A DNA stretch of 64,000 nt, taken from assembly GCF_001467895.1 (NCBI RefSeq), contig NZ_LNYO01000013.1:981769-1045768 (forward strand), in the 5' to 3' direction. This stretch comes from Legionella nautarum (GTDB lineage: Bacteria; Pseudomonadota; Gammaproteobacteria; Legionellales; Legionellaceae). Below are positions 36,412 through 46,552 of the stretch, one piece after another. A program made the position numbers and the translations under genes. Below the pieces are notes generated by a model, which saw nothing but the letters and a program-made list of their open reading frames with translations, searched no databases and had not been told where the DNA came from. Positions within the stretch are counted from its first letter, which is position 1. Every line of letters starts with the position of its first letter.

Positions 36412-36531
36412 GCGGAAGGATTTTTTTAACTGCATTTAGGCCGCCCTTCACAACAAAATCCCAAGTTTGGTAGTTCTCAACAAAAGGTTTAGAATACCGC
36501 CCGCTGATTGATCTATTTCTACGAGCTTAAA

Positions 36532-37203
36532 ATGAAAAAAGCAGTGATATTGTTATCTGGGGGTCTGGATTCAACGACTTGTTTGGCGATTGCCAAAGCA
36601 GAAGGTTTTGCCTGCCATGCGCTTAGTTTTGCTTATGGGCAGCGACATTCGGCGGAATTAGCCGCAGCGCGTCGTGTGGCGAATCATTTTAAGGTTGCTG
36701 AACATCGCATTATCAATTTGGATATTGGTCAATTAGGTGGTTCAGCATTGACGGATGAGACGATTCAGGTTCCAGATTATAGCGCAAGTGAAGAAATTCC
36801 AGTTACTTATGTTCCTGCTCGTAATACTGTTTTTTTAGCTTATGCGCTGGGCTACGCTGAAAGCATCGGAGCGCAGGATATTTTTATTGGCGTGAGTTCG
36901 GTCGATTATTCGCATTATCCTGATTGTCGACCAGAGTATATCTCCGCTTTTCAGGCAGTTGCTAATTTAGCCACTAAAGTGGCGGTGGAAGGTGCTCCTG
37001 TTCAACTTCATGCCCCGTTGCAGTATTTATCGAAGGCAGAAACCATTCTTCGTGGTAGTCAATTAGGGGTCGATTATTCGTTGACGGTTTCCTGTTATCA
37101 AGCCAATGAGAAGGGAGCGGCTTGTGGCCGCTGTGATAGTTGTTGCTTTCGTAAACAGGGTTTTAAGGCTGCTGGTTTAGCAGACCCCACATTTTATATC
37201 TAA
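36532..37203 (+). CDS. queC: 7-cyano-7-deazaguanine synthase QueC
   Basis: 223 residues from ATG 36532 ([16 protein letters not shown]); an upstream TTG at 36508 extends the frame but is unlikely. The PP-loop [30 protein letters not shown] and the zinc Cys cluster ([18 protein letters not shown]) are all present. It converts 7-carboxy-7-deazaguanine to preQ0, the step before QueF in queuosine synthesis. yhhQ in the same window may import such bases. Confidence 0.95.
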   Translation: MKKAVILLSGGLDSTTCLAIAKAEGFACHALSFAYGQRHSAELAAARRVANHFKVAEHRIINLDIGQLGGSALTDETIQVPDYSASEEIPVTYVPARNTVFLAYALGYAESIGAQDIFIGVSSVDYSHYPDCRPEYISAFQAVANLATKVAVEGAPVQLHAPLQYLSKAETILRGSQLGVDYSLTVSCYQANEKGAACGRCDSCCFRKQGFKAAGLADPTFYI

Positions 37204-37294
37204 ACTGTTTAATTTTTTTTCTTTTTGTACGCATAATTATTTGTTTAAAAACATGCGCTTTACAATTATGTTACAACATATTGAACATTTTTAA

Positions 37295-37323
37295 TTCACA
37301 TTTTCTAAAAGGCTTGCTATGAT
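37295..37323 (+). promoter_or_regulatory. Sigma-70 promoter of the 37354 gene
   Basis: TTCACA (37295-37300), 17-bp spacer, TATGAT (37318-37323), followed by TTAGGAG as ribosome-binding site just before the ATG at 37354. Confidence 0.6.
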
Positions 37324-37353
37324 CCGCCTCGATTTTTAACCTTAGGAGTAATC

Positions 37354-38352
37354 ATGACTTTGAAACAAGCTATTAAAAAAATTCGAGGCGCAATTTCTTA
37401 CGCTTGGAATGGTTTTACAGGATTTTTAGGCAGACATAAATACGCTATCGGCGTTAGTTTGTTGGCTCTTGTTGCTGGTGCAGCTCTTGCCGCTTCTCTT
37501 GTATTCTTCTTCCCTGCTACCATCGGAACTATTATCGGTTTGACTGCTGCCCTACCTTTCATTGGCGCTCCTGTGGCTGCTTTCCTATCTAGCATAGGTT
37601 TAGTTGGTGCTGCTGCGGTAATTGGTGGTGTTGCTTCTGCTGTAGGTATGGCTGCTGGTGCAGTAGGTTACGGTGTAGTTCAAACTTTACGCTTTATCGG
37701 TAACGTTGTAATCGGTGCTTACAAAGGTGCTAGAAACGAAGTAGTTGGCGAGCCAGAGGAACCTGCAACTGGACCTCAGCTTAACACTGCTGAAACCAAT
37801 CTTGGCAATGCAGTTAATGCAGCTCGTGACGCTGTAACCGTGCGCGTTGATACTAAAGCTGATCAGCTTGCTAGACACGTTAGTACTAAATTAGGTGAGA
37901 CTAAAAATGAATTGAATGATAAAGTTGATAATGCAGAAACTCACCTAAAAGATAAGCTTCACAAGACGAAAAAAGAAGTAAGAGCTTTAAATAAAAAGAT
38001 GGACACGGTCACTAACCTGCTTTCTAGATTGCTAGCAGAAACTGAAGAAGAGGCTGATGCTGAGGAAGAAGATACCTTTACTAGAAAAGGTAAAGTTGTG
38101 GATCTTAGCAGCAAACGTGATTCTAAAGAAGCAAAGCGTGATTCTAAAGAAGCAAAGCGTGATTCTAAAGAAGCTAAGGGTGGTTCTGAAGAAGTGTTGT
38201 TTGCACCATTACCAAGACGCCCTGCTCCTGCTCCAATATCTACAAATCCAGCAAGTGTTCAGACATCAATGTTTGGGAGTTCAGTAGCATCTGCAACTGG
38301 CGACACTTCTATGCCTAGTGAAACCCCTAGCTTAGGTGGTGGTGCTAAGTAA
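37354..38352 (+). CDS. Membrane-anchored protein with RDSKEAK repeats
   Basis: 332 residues. Residues about 25-125 are a very Ala/Gly/Val-rich hydrophobic region with four likely membrane segments. A charged coiled coil (about 165-235) follows, then an acidic patch (EEEADAEEED), three tandem copies of RDSKEAK and a Pro/Ser/Thr-rich tail. The codon use in the hydrophobic half (GGT, GCT, GTT rich) suggests strong expression. A good promoter and terminator frame it as a single-gene unit. No family is recognised. Confidence 0.75.
   Translation: MTLKQAIKKIRGAISYAWNGFTGFLGRHKYAIGVSLLALVAGAALAASLVFFFPATIGTIIGLTAALPFIGAPVAAFLSSIGLVGAAAVIGGVASAVGMAAGAVGYGVVQTLRFIGNVVIGAYKGARNEVVGEPEEPATGPQLNTAETNLGNAVNAARDAVTVRVDTKADQLARHVSTKLGETKNELNDKVDNAETHLKDKLHKTKKEVRALNKKMDTVTNLLSRLLAETEEEADAEEEDTFTRKGKVVDLSSKRDSKEAKRDSKEAKRDSKEAKGGSEEVLFAPLPRRPAPAPISTNPASVQTSMFGSSVASATGDTSMPSETPSLGGGAK
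38116..38178 (+). repeat. Three tandem 21-bp repeats (RDSKEAK)
   Basis: CGTGATTCTAAAGAAGCAAA plus G, three times in frame, the third with one base change. Such repeats vary readily in copy number between strains. Confidence 0.9.
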
Positions 38353-38375
38353 GGTCTTAGTTGAGTTTCTTCTAC

Positions 38376-38402
38376 AAAAACGCGGCCATGGCCGCGTTTT
38401 TT
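38376..38402 (+). terminator. Rho-independent terminator after the 37354 gene
   Basis: AAAAACGCGGCCATGGCCGCGTTTTTT: a GC-rich palindrome (CGCGGCCATGGCCGCG) flanked by an A-run and a T-run, so it could work in both directions. Confidence 0.93.
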
Positions 38403-38533
38403 ATTTAAGCGTTTTAAATTTTTCCATCCATTTTTAGAAGCAAACGAACATTTAGATTTTCTGACACTAAAGCAGGCATTCCTGCCCTCTATACGGTATA
38501 ATTTCCCCTTTTATTGCTAATGAGCAACTTGAT

Positions 38534-40546
38534 ATGACAAAAGTTCGTAAAATGTTGGTTACCAGTGCACTGCCTTATGCGAATGGCCATTTACATCTAG
38601 GGCATTTGGTTGAACATGTGCAAACCGATATTTGGGTGCGCACCCACAAAATGTTAGGTCATCAGTGTATTAGTATTTGCGGCGATGATGCCCATGGCAC
38701 CCCCATTATGTTGAAGGCAGAACAACTTGGCTTGAGTCCAGAAGAGCTAACTAAACAAATGCAGCAAAGCCATGAACAGGATTTTAAAGCCTTTGCTATT
38801 GCTTATGATTGCTATCACACAACGCATTCCCCAGAAAATCAGCAACTGTCCACGATGATTTATGAGCGCTTACAAGCAGCAGGAGACATTATCAAAAAAA
38901 ACATTCGCCAAGCCTATGATCCGGTTAAGGAAATGTTTCTACCGGATCGCTATGTGAAGGGAACTTGTCCTAAATGCGGGGCGGCAGATCAGTATGGTGA
39001 TAACTGCGAATCCTGCGGCTCAACTTATTCGCCTACTGATTTAATCGATGCGGTGTCAGCGATTTCGGGTGCAAAACCGATTGAGAAAGAGTCAGAGCAT
39101 TATTTCTTTGATTTGCCCCGCTACGAATCCTTATTAAAAGAATGGACACGACAGGGACATTTACAAACGGAAGTCGCTAACAAATTGGATGAGTGGTTTG
39201 CTGCCGGGCTCAAGCAATGGGATATTTCGCGTGACGCGCCTTATTTTGGCTTTCAAATTCCTGGAACTGAAAACAAGTATTTCTATGTGTGGCTAGATGC
39301 GCCTATTGGCTATATGGCAAGCTTTAAAAAATATTGTGATGAGCAGGGCGTTTCTTTTGCGGAATTTTGGTCTCAAGATTCCACTGCTGAACTTTATCAT
39401 TTTGTCGGCAAAGATATTGTGTATTTCCATGCGCTCTTTTGGCCTGCTATTTTGGCTGGAAGCGGCCACCGTTTACCAACTGCTGTATTCACTCATGGGT
39501 TTCTCACGGTAGATGGGCAGAAAATGTCAAAGTCACGAGGTACTTTTATCGAGGCACGAACTTATCTACACCATTTAAATCCAGAATACCTACGCTATTA
39601 TTTCGCAGCCAAATTAAATGGTCGAGTGGATGATTTGGATTTAAATTTCGACGACTTTATCAATCGAGTGAATGCTGATTTAGTAGGTAAAGTGGTGAAT
39701 ATTGCCAGCCGTTGTGCCGGATTTATTAATAAACGGTTTAATGATCAATTAGCAGCAGAACTTGCAGAGCCGGATTTGTACCAGCAATTATTGGCAGAGC
39801 GCGACGACATTGTCGATGCATATGTACAACGTGATTATGCGCGAGCGATTCGTCAAATCATGGAATCTGCTGATCGAGTCAATCAATACATCGACGCTAA
39901 CAAACCCTGGGTATTGGCGAAGGAAGAGTCGCGGTTAGCTGAGGTGCAAGCCATTTGTACAATGGGTTTAAATTTATTTCGTTTATTAATCACTTACTTA
40001 AAACCAGTACTACCAATGATGGCTTCTGCAGCGGAACAATTTTTAAATTGCGAACCCTTAACCTGGGAGAGTATTGATAAACCGCTGTTAAACCATCGCA
40101 TTCGTGCATTTACCCCACTGATGACACGCGTGGAAAGAGAAAAAATTGACGCCATGCTAGAGCAAACCAAGGAATCATTAATGAGCACAACAGAAGATAA
40201 AAAAACAGCGTTGGCTGAAGAAAACATCATCAGTATCGACGATTTTTCTAAAGTGGATTTGCGGGTCGCACGGATTATTACTGCAGAAGCGGTTGAGGGC
40301 GCTGATAAATTATTGCGGCTCCAGCTTGATTTAGGCGATCAACAAAAACAGGTTTTTGCAGGTATTAAATCCGCTTATCAACCCGAAGAACTAATTGGTC
40401 GTTTGACTATAATGGTCGCTAATTTAGCGCCAAGAACGATGCGTTTTGGCGTTTCAGAAGGCATGGTTTTGGCCGCGGGTGATGGTAAGGGAATTTTTCT
40501 TTTACAGCCCGATGAAGGCGCGGCACCAGGAATGAAGGTTAAGTAA
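38534..40546 (+). CDS. metG: Methionyl-tRNA synthetase
   Basis: 670 residues. HLGH at about 20-23 (HIGH motif), zinc knuckle CPKCG...CESCG (about 145-162), KMSKS at 330-334, and a C-terminal EMAP/Trbp111-like tRNA-binding domain (about 570-670, [12 protein letters not shown]). Charges tRNA-Met. The TAA stop overlaps the rnfB ATG (TAATG), so translation may be coupled. A TATAAT-like -10 lies about 35 bp upstream. Confidence 0.97.
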   Translation: MTKVRKMLVTSALPYANGHLHLGHLVEHVQTDIWVRTHKMLGHQCISICGDDAHGTPIMLKAEQLGLSPEELTKQMQQSHEQDFKAFAIAYDCYHTTHSPENQQLSTMIYERLQAAGDIIKKNIRQAYDPVKEMFLPDRYVKGTCPKCGAADQYGDNCESCGSTYSPTDLIDAVSAISGAKPIEKESEHYFFDLPRYESLLKEWTRQGHLQTEVANKLDEWFAAGLKQWDISRDAPYFGFQIPGTENKYFYVWLDAPIGYMASFKKYCDEQGVSFAEFWSQDSTAELYHFVGKDIVYFHALFWPAILAGSGHRLPTAVFTHGFLTVDGQKMSKSRGTFIEARTYLHHLNPEYLRYYFAAKLNGRVDDLDLNFDDFINRVNADLVGKVVNIASRCAGFINKRFNDQLAAELAEPDLYQQLLAERDDIVDAYVQRDYARAIRQIMESADRVNQYIDANKPWVLAKEESRLAEVQAICTMGLNLFRLLITYLKPVLPMMASAAEQFLNCEPLTWESIDKPLLNHRIRAFTPLMTRVEREKIDAMLEQTKESLMSTTEDKKTALAEENIISIDDFSKVDLRVARIITAEAVEGADKLLRLQLDLGDQQKQVFAGIKSAYQPEELIGRLTIMVANLAPRTMRFGVSEGMVLAAGDGKGIFLLQPDEGAAPGMKVK

Positions 40547-41151
40547 TGGCTTCTGTTAAAGCAATCGATGCACTGCTTCCGCAAACCCAATGTGGGGACT
40601 GTGGTTATTCAGGTTGTTTACCCTATGCCGAGGCAATGGCCCAGGGTAAAGCACCGATAGACCGCTGCCCACCTGGCGGGGTGGCAACGGTAAAAGCCTT
40701 GGCTGAGTTATTGGCGATCGATGCCCAACCCTATGCAGCAGCGGCAGAAGCAAATACAAGAACCCCCGCATTGGCACAGATCCGCGAGGGAGAGTGTATC
40801 GGTTGTACAAAATGCATCCAAGCCTGTCCAGTGGATGCCATTATAGGCAGTGCTAAACGGATGCATTCTATTTTAAGTACAGAATGCACGGGTTGTGGAC
40901 TTTGCGTTGAACCTTGTCCTGTCGATTGCATTGACATGGTAACTATTCCCGAAGCGCTCTACGATAGAGATCTTGCAAGACAGCGTTATAACGCAAGGCA
41001 AACTCGCTTGCTGCGAGAAGAACAAGACAAGCAACAGGCTTATCGTGAAAAGCGGCGCTTAGCAACCAAAACAGCCGATGCTATTGCCGATACCAAAGCG
41101 AAACAGGATTATATTTTAGAAGCGCTCGCGCGCGTTCAGGCGAAGAAGTAG
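40546..41151 (+). CDS. rnfB: RnfB/RsxB-like ferredoxin
   Basis: 201 residues: an N-terminal [4Fe-4S] domain with [15 protein letters not shown] and C-x-PGG, then two CxxCxxCxxxCP ferredoxin clusters ([24 protein letters not shown]). It lacks the N-terminal membrane helix of full-length RnfB, and no other rnf/rsx gene is in the window. It is a solitary RnfB between metG and nth, a known arrangement in some gammaproteobacteria. C-terminal Lys/Arg/Gln-rich helix. Confidence 0.9.
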   Translation: MASVKAIDALLPQTQCGDCGYSGCLPYAEAMAQGKAPIDRCPPGGVATVKALAELLAIDAQPYAAAAEANTRTPALAQIREGECIGCTKCIQACPVDAIIGSAKRMHSILSTECTGCGLCVEPCPVDCIDMVTIPEALYDRDLARQRYNARQTRLLREEQDKQQAYREKRRLATKTADAIADTKAKQDYILEALARVQAKK

Positions 41152-41192
41152 ATTGGGCAAGGCCATAAGCCTTCAATCTAATCGGATTTATC

Positions 41193-41490
41193 TGACTGGG
41201 TTCGGTAGGGGAGCACGCATGGCACTTCGAGACAGCGCTGCGCGCTTCCTCAGTGCGAACGGGATAAACAAAAAGATCTATGTCAATTAAACTGTTCGGG
41301 CTTTGAGGTATCCCCACGAAATGAGGATCTAAGGAATTTGTATTCATTTTATTCCGTTCAGCCTGAGGAGCACGCATGGCGTGCGTCTCGAAGGCTGTCC
41401 TGAGGGCTCTCGAAGGACTTAGCCTGAACGGGGCCTGATAAAATATGGAAAAATTTCCTTAACCATGACGCTCATGGATTAAGGCCTAAC
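41193..41490 (-). repeat. Mosaic intergenic repeat, family Q, copy 2
   Basis: About 300 bp. Contains GCGCTGCGCGCTTCCTCAGT, GTATTCATTTTATTCCGTTC, CCTGAGGAGCACGCATGGCG and the tail AAAATATGGAAAAATTTCC also seen in copy 5. It fills the gap between rnfB and nth. Confidence 0.85.
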
Positions 41491-41507
41491 AAATTAAGTT
41501 ATAAATC

Positions 41508-42149
41508 ATGAACAAAGCAAAATGTCGCGCTATTTTTGAGCGCTTTAAAGAGCAAAACCCGAAGCCTACCACGGAGTTAAAATATAATACTCCATTTGAA
41601 TTATTAATCGCCGTGATGCTCTCTGCTCAAGCTACGGACGTGAGTGTCAATAAAGCCACAGCGAAACTTTTTCCGATTGCTAATACACCGCAAGCTTTAA
41701 TCGATTTAGGCGAAGAACCGCTTAAAGATTACATAAAGACCATTGGTTTGTTTAATAGCAAAGCAAAAAACGTCATTAAGACCTGCCAACTATTAATCAG
41801 TCTTTATGATGGACAAGTGCCAGATACCCGTGAAGCACTACAAGCACTGCCTGGCGTTGGGCGGAAAACTGCAAATGTTGTACTTAATACGGCTTTTGGT
41901 CAACCGACTATGGCAGTCGATACACATATTTTTCGCGTTGCGAATCGTACAGGCATTGCTAAAGGGGCAACCCCTTTGGCTGTTGAGCTGGCTTTAGTTA
42001 AAAATATCGACAAGGAATTTTTGCATGATGCTCATCATTGGCTGATTTTACACGGTCGTTATGTCTGTACAGCTCGTAAACCTCACTGCTCTGATTGCCT
42101 AATTCGCGATTTATGTGAATATCCCAACAAAACCACGGTGCTAAGTTAA
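41508..42149 (+). CDS. nth: Endonuclease III
   Basis: 213 residues. Helix-hairpin-helix LPGVGRKTANVVLN with catalytic Lys120, catalytic Asp138 in VDTHIFRV, and the [4Fe-4S] Cys set 187, 194, 197, 203 (CX6CX2CX5C), the same residue numbers as E. coli. Removes oxidised pyrimidines and cleaves abasic sites. Confidence 0.97.
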   Translation: MNKAKCRAIFERFKEQNPKPTTELKYNTPFELLIAVMLSAQATDVSVNKATAKLFPIANTPQALIDLGEEPLKDYIKTIGLFNSKAKNVIKTCQLLISLYDGQVPDTREALQALPGVGRKTANVVLNTAFGQPTMAVDTHIFRVANRTGIAKGATPLAVELALVKNIDKEFLHDAHHWLILHGRYVCTARKPHCSDCLIRDLCEYPNKTTVLS

Positions 42150-42256
42150 CACGCTCTGATTTTTCTTTTTACCAGTTTCTTATTTCCAGTCTAATCTGGT
42201 AATTTTTTGGTAATAACTCTAGAATAAATTTTTTGTAAATTTGCAGGGAGTGCAAG

Positions 42257-44149
42257 ATGGGTTTTTCTGACGCATGGAATAAAATTAGAGGGTGGAGTAG
42301 TCGTGCTTGGGAGGAAGCAACCCTTGTTAATATTGGTAACTTCACTTATAAAACAGCAGGTTATATACTGAGTATGCCACGAGCAACTCTTAGTGCTGGT
42401 CGATCAATACTCTCAGATCCCGATACCTTTATTTTTGCCAAACATATGGGAGAAGCAGGCTTACATATTTTCATCCCGATGATTTTCTCTTATTTAAATG
42501 ACGAAATGCAGCGCTATGGTCGAACCTATTTAGAAGAGAACGAAGAACCGGAAGGGCTCAGCATCTATACCTTTATTACCACCAGTTTAGTGCTTTTAAA
42601 TACGACGTTATGGATTCTCAACAAACGTGAACAAGCCCAAGAAATAATACAAGCCGGAATTTTAACGCTTGAATCATCGAATGTGGTTTTGCCTCGATTA
42701 CCGGCTGTAAAGATTTGCCAGGATTGCACCCGTTTACAATTTTTGGAAGGTTCATTCCGTGATTTTATTGCTTATTGGACAATTAAATTAATTCTTATTG
42801 AAGGGGTGAGATATGTTCCTTGGATTGGAGAAGGGTTGGCTCTAATCTTCACTGTCTGTCATAACGGTAGCTATATTGCCACTTTAATTTGGTCTCCGCT
42901 TTGCGGCCGTCATCTTGATCATAATTTAAATGAACATCCTGAATTTATTCTAGCGCAAGGATTGACGCATGCAGGGGCATCGCTGTTGGTTGTTGGGGCA
43001 ATTGAGTGGGGTACGGGTATTCCCCGGCAGTATTATGAAACCCCCATCCAACAATTAGCCTTAGTTGGACAAGTGTTGATTGGTGCACATGGTGAGATGC
43101 CTGCACTGGTCAAACACTCTGACCGATTACCTAAGGAGCCAGTGAGAGCCTACGAAATGGTTGTTAAATCCGGGATTGATTTTACAATCGACAATTCGAA
43201 AGCAGCATTTATTTTTACAATGCGCAAGTCAAAAGAAGTGCTTCTTCCTAAAGTGCTGCCCCTAGTTAGACCCCTATTTAATCGATTACCCAAAACTCCT
43301 CGTGTGCCTTGGGATAAGGTAGGCCATGTCGCAGTACTCATAGGGCGTCATAAAGTCACTGGCGTGGTTAAGTTTTTGATACTTCCGCCCATTTTACGAG
43401 GACCAGAGGAATTCGTTAACGATTCTTTCGTGAGTCCTCATTGGCGAGGATTGCGCGATAAAGTAATTAAAGCAATGCTCGATATAGAATGGGTCAGTGC
43501 AAATTATGCCTTTCGCCTAATAAGTACAGCGCCAGGAACAACGGGAGAAGCAGTGGAAGTGGTGATGGGTACTCCGAAGATAGTCACGGAAACGGTGCTT
43601 TATATCTTAAGAAATAGGACATTCATCGCTAAGGTGGCGGCACAACGCCGTATTTTAGAAGGCATTCACAGCGGACCTCCTCCTGAAACTCAACCCGATC
43701 CAGATGCACCACTGCTGCGAGGACAAACCGAGACCGCTAAAATTATTCCTCATCCACAAATTACTGAAAAAGTTGACGGGCAGTCCCAACAAACAGGGCA
43801 ATCCCCCATTAAACTGAGAATACCGACTGAAGACGCTATGGAGCGTAAATTAAGAAAGCAATCTTCAGAGGAACAATTAGAAAACCGTTTAGACTCGCAA
43901 TTAATAAGGCGGCGACCGTCTAATGATGCTCAGCTGGAAAAACGCATCGAATTACGCGGCGAAAATTCCGCTGCATTTTTTAAATCAAAGCCCAAACCCA
44001 AACCTTACATTATTTATGATGCACAAAGCGGATTAGAGGATGAGTTTCTAGTGGTGAATAATGATTCTGGGGTTGAAGATGAGCTAGGAGAAGGTTTTGA
44101 ACTAGTGGATGATGATACAGGGCAAACTAAAGCACGTGCTTTCGTGTGA
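42257..44149 (+). CDS. Effector-like multi-membrane protein with acidic tail
   Basis: 630 residues. Hydrophobic segments near 68-85, 98-120, 170-190, 200-220 and 235-255 in the N-terminal half; a soluble region from about 290 on with many Arg/Lys; a final disordered, charged region with short Leu/Arg repeats (MERKLRKQSSEEQLENRL) and an acidic C-terminus with VEDELGEGFELVDDD. This is the profile of Legionella-type secreted membrane proteins. GCAGGGAG precedes the ATG. Upstream, GGTAAT occurs twice with an 11-bp period, possibly a CpxR-like site. No enzyme family is recognised. Confidence 0.8.
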   Translation: MGFSDAWNKIRGWSSRAWEEATLVNIGNFTYKTAGYILSMPRATLSAGRSILSDPDTFIFAKHMGEAGLHIFIPMIFSYLNDEMQRYGRTYLEENEEPEGLSIYTFITTSLVLLNTTLWILNKREQAQEIIQAGILTLESSNVVLPRLPAVKICQDCTRLQFLEGSFRDFIAYWTIKLILIEGVRYVPWIGEGLALIFTVCHNGSYIATLIWSPLCGRHLDHNLNEHPEFILAQGLTHAGASLLVVGAIEWGTGIPRQYYETPIQQLALVGQVLIGAHGEMPALVKHSDRLPKEPVRAYEMVVKSGIDFTIDNSKAAFIFTMRKSKEVLLPKVLPLVRPLFNRLPKTPRVPWDKVGHVAVLIGRHKVTGVVKFLILPPILRGPEEFVNDSFVSPHWRGLRDKVIKAMLDIEWVSANYAFRLISTAPGTTGEAVEVVMGTPKIVTETVLYILRNRTFIAKVAAQRRILEGIHSGPPPETQPDPDAPLLRGQTETAKIIPHPQITEKVDGQSQQTGQSPIKLRIPTEDAMERKLRKQSSEEQLENRLDSQLIRRRPSNDAQLEKRIELRGENSAAFFKSKPKPKPYIIYDAQSGLEDEFLVVNNDSGVEDELGEGFELVDDDTGQTKARAFV

Positions 44150-44280
44150 AATAATAGGTCTTCAATAATTAAAGAGTGGAAAACAAACTCGCTACAAATT
44201 GCCGATTTGTTGTGTCTCAAGGCTAGGCACATTAATTCCACCTATTGATTTTTTGTTAAGCTTGATGAATAAGCTTATGC

Positions 44281-45279
44281 TCAACTCCTAAAATAGTTCA
44301 GCAAAAAACGCTTAATGCTCAGGTATTTCGCTTTAAATTGATCAGAAGGTGACGTACTCAAGGTATGAACTATTGTTTCAATCCTATCCAGAATAGTTTG
44401 GCATTCTTCAGCGGATTTTAATAAATGCGGTATAGTTTGTATGGCAAGTTCCGGATCGTAATCAATGATAAGATTTTGAGTATAAACAAGTTGCTTAAAC
44501 TTTGACGCATCAAGGCCGCGAAAGTCTTCACTTTCAAGTAGGGCTTTAATTATTTGCGGATAATTCACTGAGATGACGTAACCTTGTATTTTGATTAAAA
44601 GAAGCAAAATTCGTAAGGTGGCTTCCGCTCTTCCCCCCTCGCTAATTGTGGTAATAATCGATTGAGCAGCTTCATTTTTATTCTTTTTCTTGGGATGAAT
44701 AATCATCTCTCTTCTGGGGTCAAAAGGAGTTAGTATTTGGATATAGCCATAAATGGCATTAAACAAAATTTCCGCCAAGGAATCACGCTGTGCAGCAAAC
44801 ATTTCCCAGTAGGAAGTTATCAACTGAGAAAGTTGCTGTTGTTGTGCGAGGAAGGCGTTTTTATTGGCCACTTTGCGGCGGTTTTTACGAATGAAAGAAG
44901 CGGGCTCTGTAATCGCAGAAATCATAGGATTGAGATCAGAGATCATGTATTGTTTAAAACGTAAAGGATGTAGTTTTCTAATGAAATTTGCTGTTTGTTC
45001 ATTCGATAAGTTGCGGATGAACGGACTTAGAAAAAAATCGTAACTCATGGCATTGTAATCGGACATTAGGCGCACTAAATTGAAAATTTCCACGCTGTCT
45101 TTTTGTTTTTCACGAATATCATTAATCGAACGCTCTTCAATATGGCCGATATAATGAATGGTGTCATCTTCTTTCACTTCGATGAGTTTTAATTCGTAAA
45201 GTCCGGGTGCAAGATGTTCAATATATTTTAATAAATCAAAGATGTGGCTGCTCTTTTTGCGCCACTTCACCGGAAACAA
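44281..45279 (-). CDS. C-terminal part of a DUF3141/PhaC-like protein (second frame)
   Basis: 332 residues in the frame +1 to the upstream PhaC-like frame. The text KYIEHLAPGLYELKLIEV near its start is the DUF3141 continuation that normally follows the GHLGIFVS block in one polypeptide. Its only possible start is a TTG at 45279 with a weak TAGG upstream, so it is best read as the second part of one gene. The rest is helical and soluble. See the split-gene finding: the link is either a +1 frameshift at CTT-TGA or a real disruption. Confidence 0.75.
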   Translation of the reverse strand: MFPVKWRKKSSHIFDLLKYIEHLAPGLYELKLIEVKEDDTIHYIGHIEERSINDIREKQKDSVEIFNLVRLMSDYNAMSYDFFLSPFIRNLSNEQTANFIRKLHPLRFKQYMISDLNPMISAITEPASFIRKNRRKVANKNAFLAQQQQLSQLITSYWEMFAAQRDSLAEILFNAIYGYIQILTPFDPRREMIIHPKKKNKNEAAQSIITTISEGGRAEATLRILLLLIKIQGYVISVNYPQIIKALLESEDFRGLDASKFKQLVYTQNLIIDYDPELAIQTIPHLLKSAEECQTILDRIETIVHTLSTSPSDQFKAKYLSIKRFLLNYFRS

Positions 45280-46552
45280 AGATACCTAAATGGCCGATAC
45301 GTTCATGGATCAAATAGACGATCACTTGACCTTGCAATTTGATGTCCAGCGTATTGTCATAAAGGTCAGCTATCCAATTTAATGCTTGCTGCGGGGGTGT
45401 AATGGTGTCACCGGCTGAGCAAAAGACAATGACTGGTACTTTGATGTCGCGTAAATCGAGGTTATGGCCTGATTCTCCGAGTGGAATTTTGCCTTTTACT
45501 AATTTATTGCCGATAAATAAATTGTCGATAATACCGCGCATCTCATTGGCGTTCATCAGAGAAAAACCGCCCCACCAGCGCTCAAAATTTAGGAATCGTG
45601 TTTCTTCGGTATCAATATTGGCAAACAATTTGTAATATTTTTTCCAATAGGTATTCTGCGGATTAGACAATTCAAAGTTTAAAACTAAATTTGCGCCGTC
45701 AAATTTTCCATTCCCCAAATCACCAGCAAGTTGGGCTATCCAACTGCCACCTAGAATGCCGCCGATGTAACGCATCGGATTTTTGCCATTGGCGCCGCCC
45801 CAATAAGAAAGCGGTGCGCCATTAATAACTGCGACACCTGCAACATCAGGATGTGCGGCAACCAAGGATAAAGCGGCCCATCCACCCTGGCAGTTACCGA
45901 TAATACAAGGTTTGGGGCTATTTGGATGGCGTAAAGCGACTTCTCTGAGGAAAAGTTCATGAGCAAAGGCAACATCGAGTAAGGTCTGGTTTGGTTCAGG
46001 ATTAGGGAAAAAAATCACAACATAGACCGGATGACCGGCTTCTAAGGCGATACCAACTTGCGATTTATCCTTAAAACCACTGATGCCTGCCCCATGCCCG
46101 GCGCGTGGATCAACGATCACATAAGGACGTAGGGAAGGATCAACTTCCCGTCCTGACGGGTGAAAAATCTCAGCCAGTGCATAATTCACAGGGTGTTCAA
46201 AGGTTCTACCGTCCATTAGAATCTGATAAGGAAAAATAAGCACAGGCGGTTGCCCTTCTTGTTCATGTTTTAAATATTGATTGCCTCGTTTACGTAATAC
46301 ATCCCAAAAAAGAATCTGTCGTTGAAAAAAATCAGTCGCATATTCCATGGATTCATTCAAAGCGTTGGGGTTTGGCTGCAGTTGGTTTTCTACTAATTCC
46401 ATGAATAATTGCGCTGAATCGTTGGCTTTCTCAAGGCTGACATTAAAATATTTAGTCCAAAGAGAAGCCATTGAATTGGAGTAATCAAAAAAATTATGCA
46501 AGTTTTTTTGCATTCTTTGCAGATCGCCAAACATGTTTTCCTCGGCCGACAT
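45236..46552 (-). CDS. PHA-synthase-like DUF3141 protein, N-terminal part (first frame)
   Basis: 438 residues. An N-terminal helical region is followed by an alpha/beta-hydrolase core with IIGNCQGGW (Cys221 in the PHA-synthase GxCxGG nucleophile box), VIVDPRAGHGAG, VPVIVFCSAGDTITPP (Asp) and HERIGHLGIFVSG (His). Family members are usually single proteins of about 750-800 residues. This frame ends at a TGA directly after CTT (45236-45241), and the missing C-terminal part continues in the overlapping frame. Enzymatic role in the family is not established. Confidence 0.8.
   Translation of the reverse strand: MSAEENMFGDLQRMQKNLHNFFDYSNSMASLWTKYFNVSLEKANDSAQLFMELVENQLQPNPNALNESMEYATDFFQRQILFWDVLRKRGNQYLKHEQEGQPPVLIFPYQILMDGRTFEHPVNYALAEIFHPSGREVDPSLRPYVIVDPRAGHGAGISGFKDKSQVGIALEAGHPVYVVIFFPNPEPNQTLLDVAFAHELFLREVALRHPNSPKPCIIGNCQGGWAALSLVAAHPDVAGVAVINGAPLSYWGGANGKNPMRYIGGILGGSWIAQLAGDLGNGKFDGANLVLNFELSNPQNTYWKKYYKLFANIDTEETRFLNFERWWGGFSLMNANEMRGIIDNLFIGNKLVKGKIPLGESGHNLDLRDIKVPVIVFCSAGDTITPPQQALNWIADLYDNTLDIKLQGQVIVYLIHERIGHLGIFVSGEVAQKEQPHL

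Noticed and set aside
44150..44280. TAAGCTT-N-AAGCTTA hairpin between convergent genes
   Set aside because: Short AT-rich stem without a T-run in either direction; not strong enough to call a terminator.
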